A stretch of DNA of 64,000 nucleotides from Streptomyces aquilus. Its GTDB lineage: Bacteria > Actinomycetota > Actinomycetes > Streptomycetales > Streptomycetaceae. Below the pieces are notes generated by a model that was not told the origin of the DNA, searched no databases, and worked only from the letters and a program-made list of their open reading frames with translations. Within the stretch, counting starts at the first letter, position 1; each line of letters opens with the position of its first letter. Made by a program: the position numbers and the translations under genes. This document shows positions 31,869-40,734 of this stretch, piece after piece. The DNA is taken from assembly GCF_003955715.1 (NCBI RefSeq), contig NZ_CP034463.1:1674001-1738000 (forward strand), given 5' to 3'.

Positions 31869-33539
31869 ATGGTCTTCTCACTGGCGCACGAGGGCAGCGC
31901 GACGCACGACGTCACCAATCAGCCCCCTCCCCTGGCCCCGTACGACGCGGCGGAGGACGCGGCCCTGCTGGAGGGGCTGCGCCGGGAGGGCGCCGGCTGG
32001 GCCGAGGAGGACGTACGGCGGATCGGCCGGGTCGCGGGCAGCGCGGAGGCGCAGGAGTGGGCCGATCTCGCCAACCGTCACGAGCCGGAACTGCGGACGC
32101 ACGACCGGTACGGGCATCGCGTCGACGAGGTCGAGTTCCATCCGAGCTGGCACCACCTGATGCGGACCGCGGTCGCCGAGGGACTGGCCGGCGCCCCCTG
32201 GGCCGACGACCGGTCCGGCGCCCATGTGGCGCGCACGGCGGGCGGATTGGCGTGGGGGCACACCGACGCCGGGCACGGCTGTCCGACTTCGATGACGTAC
32301 GCCGCCGTCCCCGCGCTGCGCCACCAGCCGGACCTCGCGAAGGCCTACGAACCACTGCTGACCGGCCGGGAGTACGAGCCGGGACTGCGGGTGCCCACCG
32401 AGAAGCGCGGGCTGCTGGCGGGCATGGGGATGACCGAGAAACAGGGCGGTTCCGACGTCCGGACGAACACGACGGTGGCCGCGCCGACCTCGGAGCCGGG
32501 CGTGTACACCCTGCGCGGGCACAAGTGGTTCACGTCGGCGCCGATGTGCGACGTGTTCCTGGTGCTGGCGCAGGCAGCGCCCAGCGGGGACAAAGGCGGG
32601 CTGTCCTGTTTCCTGGTGCCGCGCGTCCTGCCCGACGGCAGCCGCAACACCTTCCGCATCCAGCGGCTGAAGGACAAGCTCGGCAACCGGTCGAACGCCT
32701 CCTCCGAGCCGGAGTTCGACGGGACCGTGGCGTGGCTGGTCGGACCCGCGGGGCGGGGGGTGAAGACCATCATCGACATGGTCAACTGCACCCGCCTCGA
32801 CTGCGTGATGATGTCGGCCACGCTGATGCGCAAGACGCTCGTCGAGGCGGGGCACCACGCCCGGCACCGCAGCGCGTTCGGGGCCCGGCTGGTCGACCAG
32901 CCGCTGATGCGCAACGTGCTCGCCGATCTCGCCCTGGAGTCGGAGGCGGCCACGACCCTGACCCTGCGGCTGGCGGGTGCGGCCGACCGGGCGGTGCGCG
33001 GGGACGCCGGTGAGCAGGCGTTCCGGCGGATCGCCACCGCGGCCGGCAAGTACTGGGTCACCAAGCGGGGTCCGGCCTTCACCGCGGAGGCCCTGGAGTG
33101 CCTCGGCGGCAACGGCTACGTCGAGGACTCCGGCATGCCCCGCCACTACCGCGAGGCTCCCCTGCTGTCGATCTGGGAGGGCTCGGGGAACGTCAACGCC
33201 CTCGACGTGCTGCGGGCGTTGACGCGGGAGCCGGGGACCGCCGAGGCACTGTTCGGTGAACTGGCCCTGGCGCAGGGGGCGGACGCCCGGCTGGACGCCG
33301 CGGTGAACCGTCTGAAGGGCCTGTTGCGCGACGGCTCTGAGGCCGGGGCGCGGCGCCTGGTCGAGCACATGGCGCTCACGCTCCAGGCCTCCCTCCTGGT
33401 CCGGCACGCCCCGCCCGCGATCGCCGACGCGTTCTGCGCGACCCGGCTCGGCGGCGACTGGGGGCACGCCTTCGGGACATTGCCGGATTCGGCGGACGTG
33501 GGGGCCATCCTGGGGCGGGCGTTGCCGGGCACCGGCTGA
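31869..33539 (+). CDS. AidB-family acyl-CoA dehydrogenase
   Basis: A 556-residue flavoprotein of the AidB branch of acyl-CoA dehydrogenases. The N-terminal VTNQPPPLAPYDAAEDAAL domain is characteristic of AidB. GMGMTEKQGGSDVRTN and RGHKWFTSAPMCD are the FAD-binding strands, and ALECLGGNGYVEDSGMPRHYREAPLLSIWEGSGNV carries the C-terminal flavin site. AidB in E. coli belongs to the alkylation response and shows weak dehydrogenase activity. Here, pairing with a PaaX-type regulator points to acyl-CoA or leucine-related metabolism. Length and all motifs are intact. Confidence 0.93.
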   Translation: MVFSLAHEGSATHDVTNQPPPLAPYDAAEDAALLEGLRREGAGWAEEDVRRIGRVAGSAEAQEWADLANRHEPELRTHDRYGHRVDEVEFHPSWHHLMRTAVAEGLAGAPWADDRSGAHVARTAGGLAWGHTDAGHGCPTSMTYAAVPALRHQPDLAKAYEPLLTGREYEPGLRVPTEKRGLLAGMGMTEKQGGSDVRTNTTVAAPTSEPGVYTLRGHKWFTSAPMCDVFLVLAQAAPSGDKGGLSCFLVPRVLPDGSRNTFRIQRLKDKLGNRSNASSEPEFDGTVAWLVGPAGRGVKTIIDMVNCTRLDCVMMSATLMRKTLVEAGHHARHRSAFGARLVDQPLMRNVLADLALESEAATTLTLRLAGAADRAVRGDAGEQAFRRIATAAGKYWVTKRGPAFTAEALECLGGNGYVEDSGMPRHYREAPLLSIWEGSGNVNALDVLRALTREPGTAEALFGELALAQGADARLDAAVNRLKGLLRDGSEAGARRLVEHMALTLQASLLVRHAPPAIADAFCATRLGGDWGHAFGTLPDSADVGAILGRALPGTG

Positions 33540-33661
33540 GGAGGCACTGCCCTTGGCCGATGTCGGCATGGCCGACAGACCGTCACCCCGTGATTCCGCT
33601 GCGTTGTCAGTGCCGTGGTGCAGACTCGGGATCACTTGGCACTACGCCTGGGGAGGGCAGC

Positions 33662-35671
33662 GTGTTCACGGGGATCGACGAGGTCGACTGGGCTTCGATG
33701 CGGCATGCGTACGGCAGTGCGGAGGACGTGCCCGGACTGCTGCGGGGGCTGGCCTCCGCGGACCCGGCCGAGCGGGAGATCGCGCTCGACGGGATGTACG
33801 GCGCCGTGCACCACCAGGGAGACGTGTACGACTCGACGCTCGCCTGCGTTCCGTATCTGTTCGCGCTCGCCGCGCGCGAGGAGGTGCGGGACCGGGGCGG
33901 GATCGTGGAACTCCTCGTCAGCATCGGCGGCGACGGGGAGACGCCCGAGGACGGGGACGAGGCCCGTGCCATGGCCCGCGTGGCGGTCCGGGCCGGCGCC
34001 GAGGTCTTCGCCGGGCTCACCGGGGACCCGGACCCGGGGGTGCGCCGGACCGCCGCGAACGCCGTGGTGCGGTTCCTCGACGAGCCGGGGCGGGTGCTCG
34101 GTCTGCTCCGCGAGCGGATCACCGTGGAGCGGGACGACCGGGTCCTGATCGCGCTCACCGAGAGCCTGGGCCTGCTGGCCCGCCGGCACCGCGGGCACGC
34201 GACCGAGGCCGTGGATCTCCTCGCCACCCTGGGCATGGCGCCCTACGGCCCCGGTCAACGGCTGGCCGCGCTGGGGCAGTTGGCGGGCTGCGCCCCCGAC
34301 CGGCTCCCGGCCGACCTGGTGCCCACGGTCCTCGGCCTGCTCCGGCAGCGGTCCGAGCAACGCGCCCGCCCGTCGTGCGAACCCGATCGCCCGGACACCA
34401 ACACGCTGGTCGGCCGACTGCGGCGGCTGCGCCCTTCGGACGAGGAGGGCTCCCAGCTGCTGCGCACCCTGCACACCGCGCTCGACGGGCGGGTGGCCGA
34501 CCGGATCGCCCTGCTGAACGGGCAGTTGACCAGCGCGGACCCGACCGTCCGGTGCAACGCGATATGGATGTCCCTGGGGCTGTTCCTGGACTGGCGCGCC
34601 GACTACAGCACACCCGTCGCCCTGATCGGCGCCCAACTGGCCGCCGAGGAAGACCAGTTGCGTTATGCGGCGCTTTCCGTCCTGGATGACCTCCATCACC
34701 TGGCCGCACCCGCCGCGGACGACCTCCACCGGCTGGTGATGTCCCGCCCCGACCTGTGGGTGCAGCACCGGCAGTACGGCGGGCCGGCGCTGGGCGGGCC
34801 GCTCAAGGCGCTGGCCAGGAGCGGGGATCCGCGCGCGGTGCCGGTACTGGCGGAACTCCTCGACACCCCCGGCGCTCCTTCCGACCTGGGGCATGTCGTC
34901 GGCCATCTGGGCGCGAGCGCCGGCCGCCTCGCCCCCGCCCTGCGGGAGAGTCTCGCCCGCATTCCCCTGGACGCCCCGGACACCCACGACCGTGCGGCGG
35001 CTTCGCTGTCGGCGCTCGGGGCGCTCGGCGACACGGAGAGCGTGCCGCTGGTGCTGCGGCTGCTGACCGATCTCCCGGAACACCGGCTGCGGTCGATCGT
35101 CGTCCACGCGGCGCTGCGCACGCTCCGCGGGTTCGGAGCGGCGGCACATGAGGCGATACCCGTGGTGCGCGGGCTGCTGGAAGGGGACAGCGCGGTCGAG
35201 GCGGCGGACGCGCTGTGGGCGCTCGCGGGGGACGCCGACGCCGTACTGGCCGTTCTGACCACACGGGACGGGGGCGTGGTCGCGCACCGGGACGCACCCG
35301 AGGTGCTGGGCCGCATGGGGCCGGCGGCCGCACCCGCCCTGGACGGGCTCCGGCGGATGCTCGACTCGCCGCACGAGTGGCAGCGGACCGCGGTCGCGTG
35401 CGCGCTGTGGCGGATCGGCGGCGAGCCGGAGGCCGCGCGAGTGCTTCCGCTGCTGCGCAGGACGTGGACGGAGACGGCGCCCCTGCGTCAGCCCATCGCG
35501 GAGTGCGTCGCGGACCTGGGACCGGCGGGAGCACCGCTGCATGACCTGCTGCGCACGGAGCTGGCGGCTCCACAGCGGCACACGGCCCCCTCCGGGGGGT
35601 TCGGCCCCATGGCGGTCCTGTCGGACGAGCGGTTGCTGGGGATCTGCCGGGGGGTGTTGGGGGTGGGGTGA
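33662..35671 (+). CDS. HEAT-repeat protein
   Basis: A 669-residue alpha-solenoid of HEAT/PBS-lyase-like repeats. Recurring helices of the form DPDPGVRRTAANAVVRFLDEP, DPTVRCNAIWMSLGLFLD and SPHEWQRTAVACALWRIGGEP run along most of the chain. There is no enzymatic motif, signal or membrane segment, so it is likely a cytosolic protein-binding scaffold. The GTG at 33662 has GGGGAGGG 5 nt upstream; the open frame extends 34 codons further but has no better start. It is isolated, with no co-oriented partner gene close enough to name its target. Confidence 0.87.
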   Translation: MFTGIDEVDWASMRHAYGSAEDVPGLLRGLASADPAEREIALDGMYGAVHHQGDVYDSTLACVPYLFALAAREEVRDRGGIVELLVSIGGDGETPEDGDEARAMARVAVRAGAEVFAGLTGDPDPGVRRTAANAVVRFLDEPGRVLGLLRERITVERDDRVLIALTESLGLLARRHRGHATEAVDLLATLGMAPYGPGQRLAALGQLAGCAPDRLPADLVPTVLGLLRQRSEQRARPSCEPDRPDTNTLVGRLRRLRPSDEEGSQLLRTLHTALDGRVADRIALLNGQLTSADPTVRCNAIWMSLGLFLDWRADYSTPVALIGAQLAAEEDQLRYAALSVLDDLHHLAAPAADDLHRLVMSRPDLWVQHRQYGGPALGGPLKALARSGDPRAVPVLAELLDTPGAPSDLGHVVGHLGASAGRLAPALRESLARIPLDAPDTHDRAAASLSALGALGDTESVPLVLRLLTDLPEHRLRSIVVHAALRTLRGFGAAAHEAIPVVRGLLEGDSAVEAADALWALAGDADAVLAVLTTRDGGVVAHRDAPEVLGRMGPAAAPALDGLRRMLDSPHEWQRTAVACALWRIGGEPEAARVLPLLRRTWTETAPLRQPIAECVADLGPAGAPLHDLLRTELAAPQRHTAPSGGFGPMAVLSDERLLGICRGVLGVG

Positions 35672-35733
35672 GCGGGGACGGGTGCAGCGGGTGTGGGGGC
35701 GTGGGTCGGCTGGTCTTCGGCGGCGCTGGTTGC

Positions 35734-36318
35734 TCAACCAGCCGTCCGGCCCCGTTGTTGTCCGAAGCGGGCCCAGTCCGCGTCCCATTGGTCGATCCGG
35801 CGGCGTTCCAGGCGGGCGCAGAGGGTGCGGCCGCCGACGAACGGCACGATCGCGGCGCTCGCGCCCACGAGAGCGCCGATCAGGGCGGCGCGGAGGTGGG
35901 CCTGTGCCGGGGTCGTGGGGCGGGTGACCAGGCGGCCCTCCGCGTCGGTCCAGACGGAGACCGGGGTGCCGGTGGCGCTGCCGGGGCGGACGCGGACCTG
36001 GCCGGTGTGCGAGGAGCCGTCGGGGGCCGCCCAGCGGACCTTCGCCCACACCTGGTCGCTGCTCGCGGTGCCGGTCTGCCCGGCGAAGGTGCCGGGCGCC
36101 TTCGCCACGAGCCGGGCCTCGACCTGCCGCCACTCGACGCGCTCCCGGGCGAGGGTGCCCTCGACGGACCGGCTCGTCGCCAGGCCGGCGAACACTCCCG
36201 CGAGGGCGGTGAGCAGCCAGGCGCCGAGCACGACCCAGGCCTCCACCTTGTCGGCGCGGCGCCGGAGCGGATTGCGCCGCCAACGCCACAACCACACCTT
36301 CGAACCACGGAACGCCAT
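35734..36318 (-). CDS. Rv1733c-like two-helix membrane protein
   Basis: A 194-residue protein resembling the mycobacterial Rv1733c family. Two transmembrane helices (EAWVVLGAWLLTALAGVFAGLA near 28-49 and AALIGALVGASAAIVPFVGG near 145-165) enclose an extracytoplasmic beta-rich loop of about 95 residues with VWAKVRWAAPDGSSHTGQVRVRPG. The N-terminus is strongly basic (KVWLWRWRRNPLRRRADK). ATG 36318 has GAGGAGGAAG upstream. Mycobacterial homologues belong to the dormancy regulon, but no such regulator site is evident here. Function unknown. Confidence 0.82.
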   Translation of the reverse strand: MAFRGSKVWLWRWRRNPLRRRADKVEAWVVLGAWLLTALAGVFAGLATSRSVEGTLARERVEWRQVEARLVAKAPGTFAGQTGTASSDQVWAKVRWAAPDGSSHTGQVRVRPGSATGTPVSVWTDAEGRLVTRPTTPAQAHLRAALIGALVGASAAIVPFVGGRTLCARLERRRIDQWDADWARFGQQRGRTAG

Positions 36319-36589
36319 CGAAGGCTTCCTCCTCATGTGCGCATGAACATGCCGGGCCGCCCTTCCATACGGGGGACGTCGCCGAGGTGCTCACGGCGAG
36401 TTCCCCCGACTCGACCGTCGCACAGGCGTCGCGGTCCCGCCCGGTCTTCGTGAAAGCGACGCACAGATCGCCGACACGCGTTACCATCACCGCTCTGACC
36501 TGCGGCGGAGCCCTTTCCGGGGGTGACTGTCAGTGGCTGGGTGCAGACTGGCCGATATCTGAGACAAGGACGTCGCGGAGGTGATCGGC
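36319..36589. other. 271-nt intergenic region without a supported gene
   Basis: This lies between the divergent Rv1733c-like gene and the BNR-repeat gene. A 65-codon frame at 36387-36584 lacks a ribosome site and recognisable features, and I do not call it. The right end holds a perfect GGAGGTGATC ribosome site for the downstream gene. I see no clear operator or hairpin. Confidence 0.5.
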
Positions 36590-37675
36590 ATGACCGAGGT
36601 ACTGCTCGCCGTGGGGACCCGCAAGGGCCTGTTCATCGGGCGCAGGCGGGGTGGGACCTGGGAGTTCGACGAGAGTCCGTATTTCAACGCGCAGGCCGTG
36701 TACTCGGTCGCGATCGACACCCGGGGCGAGCGGCCGCGACTGCTGGCGGGAGGCGACAGCGCACACTGGGGACCGTCGGTGTTCCACTCCGACGACCTCG
36801 GCCGCACCTGGACCGAACCGGCCCAGCCCGCCGTCAAGTTCCCGAAGGACACCGGCGCTTCGCTGGAGCGGGTGTGGCAGCTGCATCCGGCGGCCGCGGA
36901 GCCGGACGTGGTCTACGCGGGCACCGAACCGGCGGCGCTCTACCGCTCGGAGGACCGCGGCGAGACCTTCACGCTGGTCCGCCCGCTGTGGGAGCACCCG
37001 ACCCGGTCGAAATGGGTTCCGGGCGGCGGCGGGGAGGGGCTGCACACGGTCGTCACGGACAAGCGTGACCCGCGCTCGGTGACGGTCGCCGTGTCGACCG
37101 CCGGGGTGTTCAGGACGTCTGACGGCGGGGCGAGTTGGGTGCCCTCCAACTCCGGTGTCTCCGCGGTGTTCCTGCCCGATCCCAACCCGGAGTTCGGCCA
37201 GTGCGTGCACAAGGTCGCCCAGGACCCGGTGACCCCCGACCGGCTGTATCTGCAGAACCACTGGGGCGTCTACCGCAGCGACGACGCGGGCGCGCACTGG
37301 ACCGACATCGGCGAGGGGCTGCCATCCACGTTCGGTTTCGCGATGGCCGTCCACCCGCACCGCGGCGACACCGCGTACGTGTTCCCGATCAACGCCGACG
37401 CGGACCGGGTGCCCGCCGACCACCGCTGCCGGGTGTTCCGTACGACGGACGCGGGCAAGAGCTGGGAACCCTTGTCCGCCGGTCTGCCGCAGGGCGACCA
37501 CTACGGCACGGTGCTGCGCGACGCGCTGTGCACCGACGACGCGGACCCGGCCGGGGTGTACTTCGGCAACCGCAACGGCGAGGTGTTCGCCTCGGCCGAC
37601 GACGGCGACAGCTGGCAGCAGCTCGCCTCGCATCTGCCGGACGTGCTGTGTGTGCGGGCCGCGGTGGTGGGATGA
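36590..37675 (+). CDS. BNR/sialidase-like beta-propeller protein
   Basis: A 361-residue protein with repeated Asp-box (BNR) units of the S-x-D-x-G-x-x-W type: [59 protein letters not shown] and [11 protein letters not shown]. Six or so repeats fit a six- or seven-bladed propeller of the sialidase/VPS10/exo-alpha-sialidase-like class. The catalytic arginine triad of true sialidases is not recognisable and there is no signal peptide, so an intracellular binding role is more likely. ATG 36590 follows GGAGGTGATC. It lies 73 bp before ung. Confidence 0.85.
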   Translation: MTEVLLAVGTRKGLFIGRRRGGTWEFDESPYFNAQAVYSVAIDTRGERPRLLAGGDSAHWGPSVFHSDDLGRTWTEPAQPAVKFPKDTGASLERVWQLHPAAAEPDVVYAGTEPAALYRSEDRGETFTLVRPLWEHPTRSKWVPGGGGEGLHTVVTDKRDPRSVTVAVSTAGVFRTSDGGASWVPSNSGVSAVFLPDPNPEFGQCVHKVAQDPVTPDRLYLQNHWGVYRSDDAGAHWTDIGEGLPSTFGFAMAVHPHRGDTAYVFPINADADRVPADHRCRVFRTTDAGKSWEPLSAGLPQGDHYGTVLRDALCTDDADPAGVYFGNRNGEVFASADDGDSWQQLASHLPDVLCVRAAVVG

Positions 37676-37748
37676 GCGACGAGGGGGGACCACCGGGCCC
37701 TGGCCACCGGTTGATCGCCGTTGCCTGTACGGCAGTAGGGTGACGCCC

Positions 37749-38426
37749 GTGGCACCACGACCCTTGCATGAGATCGTCGAACCGGGCTGGGCGAAGGCCC
37801 TCGAACCCGTCGCCGGACGGATCGCCGAGATGGGCGACTTCCTGCGGGCGGAGATCGCCGCGGGACGCACCTATCTCCCGGCCGGACCCAACGTCCTGCG
37901 GGCCTTCCAGCAGCCCTTCGACGACGTCCGCGTCCTGATCGTCGGTCAGGATCCCTACCCGACGCCCGGGCACGCGGTGGGACTGTCGTTCTCGGTCGCG
38001 CCGGAGGTGCGTCCGCTGCCCGGCAGTCTGATCAACATCTACCGCGAGCTGAACACCGACCTGGGGCTGCCGCAGCCCTCCAACGGTGACCTGACGCCAT
38101 GGACCCAGCAGGGCGTACTGCTGCTCAACAGGGCGCTCACCACGGCCCCGCGCAAGCCGGCCGCGCACCGGGGCAAGGGCTGGGAAGAGGTCACCGAGCA
38201 GGCGATACGGGCGCTCGCGGCGCGCGGCAAGCCGCTCGTGTCGATCCTCTGGGGGCGCGACGCCCGCAATCTGCGTCCGCTCCTCGGCGACCTGCCGTCC
38301 GTGGAGTCGGCGCATCCCTCCCCCATGTCGGCGGACCGCGGCTTCTTCGGCTCCCGTCCGTTCAGCCGGGCCAACGACCTGCTGGTCCGCCAGGGAGGAC
38401 AACCGGTGGACTGGCGCCTGCCGTGA
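37749..38426 (+). CDS. ung: Uracil-DNA glycosylase, family 1
   Basis: A 225-residue UDG that excises uracil from DNA to start base-excision repair. The water-activating loop is [18 protein letters not shown] (catalytic Asp), [10 protein letters not shown] is the uracil-binding strand, and [14 protein letters not shown] is the minor-groove HPSP loop. I prefer GTG 37749 because TAGGGT (37736-37741) ends 7 nt before it, giving a leaderless transcript. The GTG at 37740 overlaps that -10 box. The TGA overlaps the GTG of the next gene, so the kinase-like gene is translationally coupled. Confidence 0.94.
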   Translation: MAPRPLHEIVEPGWAKALEPVAGRIAEMGDFLRAEIAAGRTYLPAGPNVLRAFQQPFDDVRVLIVGQDPYPTPGHAVGLSFSVAPEVRPLPGSLINIYRELNTDLGLPQPSNGDLTPWTQQGVLLLNRALTTAPRKPAAHRGKGWEEVTEQAIRALAARGKPLVSILWGRDARNLRPLLGDLPSVESAHPSPMSADRGFFGSRPFSRANDLLVRQGGQPVDWRLP

Positions 38427-39592
38427 CCGCGACGGGCACGGGCGACGGGGAGCGAACGTCTGCGGCGACCGCGACGGACTCGGGCAACCGGGGACTGACC
38501 GTTGCGGCGACCACGACAGGCTCGGGCGACCCGGGACTCACCCTTGCGGCGACCGCGACCGGCTCGGGCGGCCCGGGGCTCGCGACCGGCCCGGGTGGGA
38601 ACAGGGGTGTCCCGGCGTCGGCCGGCACGGGAATCCTCGCGGTCGACTCCGGCGGCTCCGGCCTGCGGGTCGCCCTCGGTACGGCGGAGCGCGGTGCGCT
38701 GGGGCTGCGGGAGTCGCGGGTGCCGGTGCGTACCGGTGCGCGGGGCATCGACGCCGCGCATCTGATGGAGCAACTGGTGCCGATGGTGCGCGAGTTGGCC
38801 GCCGAGACGGGTGTGGCCCGGCCTGGCACGGCCGTCGTGGGGGCCGCCGGACTGACCACGCTCGGCGACGCCCTGCGCGCCGAACTCCCGGGCGCCCTGC
38901 GGCGGGAGTTCGGGGTCGGGCCGGTCGCGCTCGTCGCCGATGCCGTCACCGCCTACGTGGGCGCCCTCGGGCCGCGGCCGGGTGCCGTGGTCGCGGGCGG
39001 TACGGGTCTCATCGCCGTCGGCACGGACCTGACCGGCTGGCGCCGGGCGGACGGCTGGGGGCATCTGCTGGGCGACTGCGGCAGCGGCGCCTGGATCGGC
39101 CGGGCGGGGCTGGAAGCGGCCCTGCGGGCGTACGACGGGCGGCCGGGCGGCTCCGCCGGGCTGCTGGCCCGTGCCGAGGGCGAGTTCGGGCCGCTGTCCG
39201 GTCTGCCCGGCCTGCTCTATCCGCGCCCGGACCGGCCCGCCGTCCTCGCCTCCTTCGCCCCGCACGTCGCCGCCTGCGCCGACGGCGACCCGGTGGCCAC
39301 CGGCATCCTGCACACGGCGGCGAAGCACATCGCCGAGTCGGCGGCCGCGGTCTGCCCGACCGCCGGCGAACCGCATGTGGCCGTCACCGGCGGGCTGTTC
39401 AAGATGGGCGCCCCGCTCCTCGTACCGCTGGAAGAGGAGTTGGCGAAACGGCTGCCGCACGCGCGCCGGGTCGAGGCCGCCGGGGATCCGTTGCGGGGGG
39501 CGGTGCGGATCGCGGCGGACCTGGCGACAGGGGTGCTCACTCTGCCGGGTGATGCGTCGATGGTGCACGTGATGACCGGAACGGGCGACTGA
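38423..39592 (+). CDS. BadF/BadG/N-acetylglucosamine-kinase-type ATPase
   Basis: A 389-residue ASKHA-fold protein of the BadF/BadG/BcrA/BcrD family, which includes N-acetylglucosamine kinases. The fold starts near residue 67 with [16 protein letters not shown] (phosphate-1), continues with [17 protein letters not shown] (phosphate-2) and [17 protein letters not shown], and ends with [13 protein letters not shown] (adenosine). The first ~65 residues are low-complexity Thr/Gly/Ala made by a 42-bp tandem repeat. Translation may really start at GTG 38610 (VPASAGTG). The overlapping GTGA with ung argues for the upstream start. Substrate likely an amino sugar, unproven. Confidence 0.87.
   Translation: MTATGTGDGERTSAATATDSGNRGLTVAATTTGSGDPGLTLAATATGSGGPGLATGPGGNRGVPASAGTGILAVDSGGSGLRVALGTAERGALGLRESRVPVRTGARGIDAAHLMEQLVPMVRELAAETGVARPGTAVVGAAGLTTLGDALRAELPGALRREFGVGPVALVADAVTAYVGALGPRPGAVVAGGTGLIAVGTDLTGWRRADGWGHLLGDCGSGAWIGRAGLEAALRAYDGRPGGSAGLLARAEGEFGPLSGLPGLLYPRPDRPAVLASFAPHVAACADGDPVATGILHTAAKHIAESAAAVCPTAGEPHVAVTGGLFKMGAPLLVPLEEELAKRLPHARRVEAAGDPLRGAVRIAADLATGVLTLPGDASMVHVMTGTGD
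38462..38587 (+). repeat. 42-bp tandem repeat, three copies
   Basis: Three consecutive 42-bp units (38462-38503, 38504-38545, 38546-38587), each starting GCGGCGACC and containing CTCGGGC, with a more diverged partial copy just upstream. Each encodes a 14-residue unit of the form AATxTxSGxxGLTx. Because 42 is a multiple of 3, unit gain or loss keeps the frame. It is a minisatellite inside the 5' end of the kinase-like gene. Confidence 0.85.
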
Positions 39593-39711
39593 TCCCGACA
39601 GGGCACCCGCTTCCGATCCGTACGTAACTCATCAGACAAAACCGGACGGATACCGCTCACCTGCACCCTCCCCGAACAGGGAAGCCCAGTAAGCCAGTAA
39701 CATGCGGCGCC

Positions 39712-40632
39712 ATGAGCTCCCCCACTGGGCCCGCCGGCCTGCCAGTACGAATGCCGCGCCCCCGCCAGCCCGGACGGCACCGCCGTCCCGAGCCGCTGGC
39801 GGCTCCCGAGGGCGCGCCCGCGCTCGTCCTCGCGGTGCCGGGCACGCCGAGCGCTGCCACCCGCAGCCTCGCCGAGGAGGTCGTGAGCATCGCCCGCTCC
39901 GAGCTCCCCGGCCTCGACGCGCGGATCGGCTACCTCGACGGGGACGACGCGGAGTTCCCCACACTCCAGTCCGTGCTCGCGCACGCCGGCGAGGAACGCA
40001 CCGCCCGCTACGAGCAGGCCAGGGCTGCGGGAGTCGACGTCAAGGAGCCCGAGGGGCCCGTCGCCGTCGTCGTGCCGCTGCTGGCCGGTCCGGACAGCGC
40101 GCTGCTGCGGGTGGTCCGCCAGGCCGTGATGGACAGCCGTGTCGCGGCCGACCTCACCGATGTGCTCGGTCCGCACCCGCTGCTCGCCGAGGCGCTGCAC
40201 GTGCGGCTGTCCGAGGCCGGTCTGGCCCGTGCCGACCGCGCCCGGCTGTTCACCGTGGCGACCGCGGCGGACGGCATCATCCTGGCCTCCGTGGGCGGCG
40301 AGGAGGCCGTGCAGGCGGCAGGGATCACCGGCATGCTGCTCGCCGCGCGCCTCGCCGTGCCGGTGATGGCGGCCGCGCTCGACCAGGAGGGTTCGATCGC
40401 GTCCGTGGCCGAGCAGCTGCGGGCGTCGGGTTCGCAGCAGCTGGCGCTGGCGCCGTACCTGATAGGGCCGGAGATCGACCCGGGTCTGGTCGAGGAGGCG
40501 GCCAAGGAGGTGGGCTGCTCCGCGGCCGAGGCGCTCGGCCCGTACCCGGCGATCGGCAAGCTGGCGCTGGCGAAGTACACGACGGCGCTGGGCATCGCCC
40601 CGCAGCAGCCGCAGGGCGCTCCGACGCGCTGA
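39712..40632 (+). CDS. CbiX/sirohydrochlorin-chelatase-like protein with altered metal site
   Basis: A 306-residue two-module protein related to CbiX/SirB chelatases, which insert cobalt or iron into sirohydrochlorin. Module one starts PALVLAVPGTPSAATRSLAEEVV, and module two contains LVEEAAKEVGCSAAEALGPYPAIGKLALAKY. The signature metal-binding HGS of module one reads PGT, and no clear histidine replaces it; LGPHPLLAEAL is the only well-placed histidine. Catalysis is therefore doubtful. An N-terminal ~35-residue Pro/Arg-rich extension is unusual. A strong terminator follows. It is independent of the upstream kinase gene (119-bp gap). Confidence 0.82.
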   Translation: MSSPTGPAGLPVRMPRPRQPGRHRRPEPLAAPEGAPALVLAVPGTPSAATRSLAEEVVSIARSELPGLDARIGYLDGDDAEFPTLQSVLAHAGEERTARYEQARAAGVDVKEPEGPVAVVVPLLAGPDSALLRVVRQAVMDSRVAADLTDVLGPHPLLAEALHVRLSEAGLARADRARLFTVATAADGIILASVGGEEAVQAAGITGMLLAARLAVPVMAAALDQEGSIASVAEQLRASGSQQLALAPYLIGPEIDPGLVEEAAKEVGCSAAEALGPYPAIGKLALAKYTTALGIAPQQPQGAPTR

Positions 40633-40665
40633 GTCGCGCGTCCGGGACGAGCACGACGTGAGCAC

Positions 40666-40709
40666 CGCCGAAGGGCCCGCTCCCACTACGGGAGGCGGGC
40701 CCTTCGGCG
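40666..40709. terminator. Bidirectional hairpin between CbiX-like and lactonase genes
   Basis: CGCCGAAGGGCCCGC (40666-40680) pairs perfectly with GCGGGCCCTTCGGCG (40695-40709). The 14-nt loop itself contains TCCC/GGGA and can lengthen the stem. It lies between convergent stop codons at 40632 and 40735. Confidence 0.82.
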
Positions 40710-40734
40710 TACGGCACCGTCGGCCTTGGGCCTC

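Noticed and set aside
33632..36490. 952-codon minus-strand frame opposite the HEAT-repeat gene
   Set aside because: Arg/Pro/Gln-rich translation with no domain; the plus strand carries clear HEAT repeats.
36387..36584. 65-codon frame in the gap before the BNR-repeat gene
   Set aside because: No ribosome site, no domain, poor codon bias and overlap with the downstream gene's promoter region.
38462..38587. Tandem repeat as a CRISPR array
   Set aside because: Units are contiguous 42-bp copies without unique spacers, in frame inside a coding sequence.
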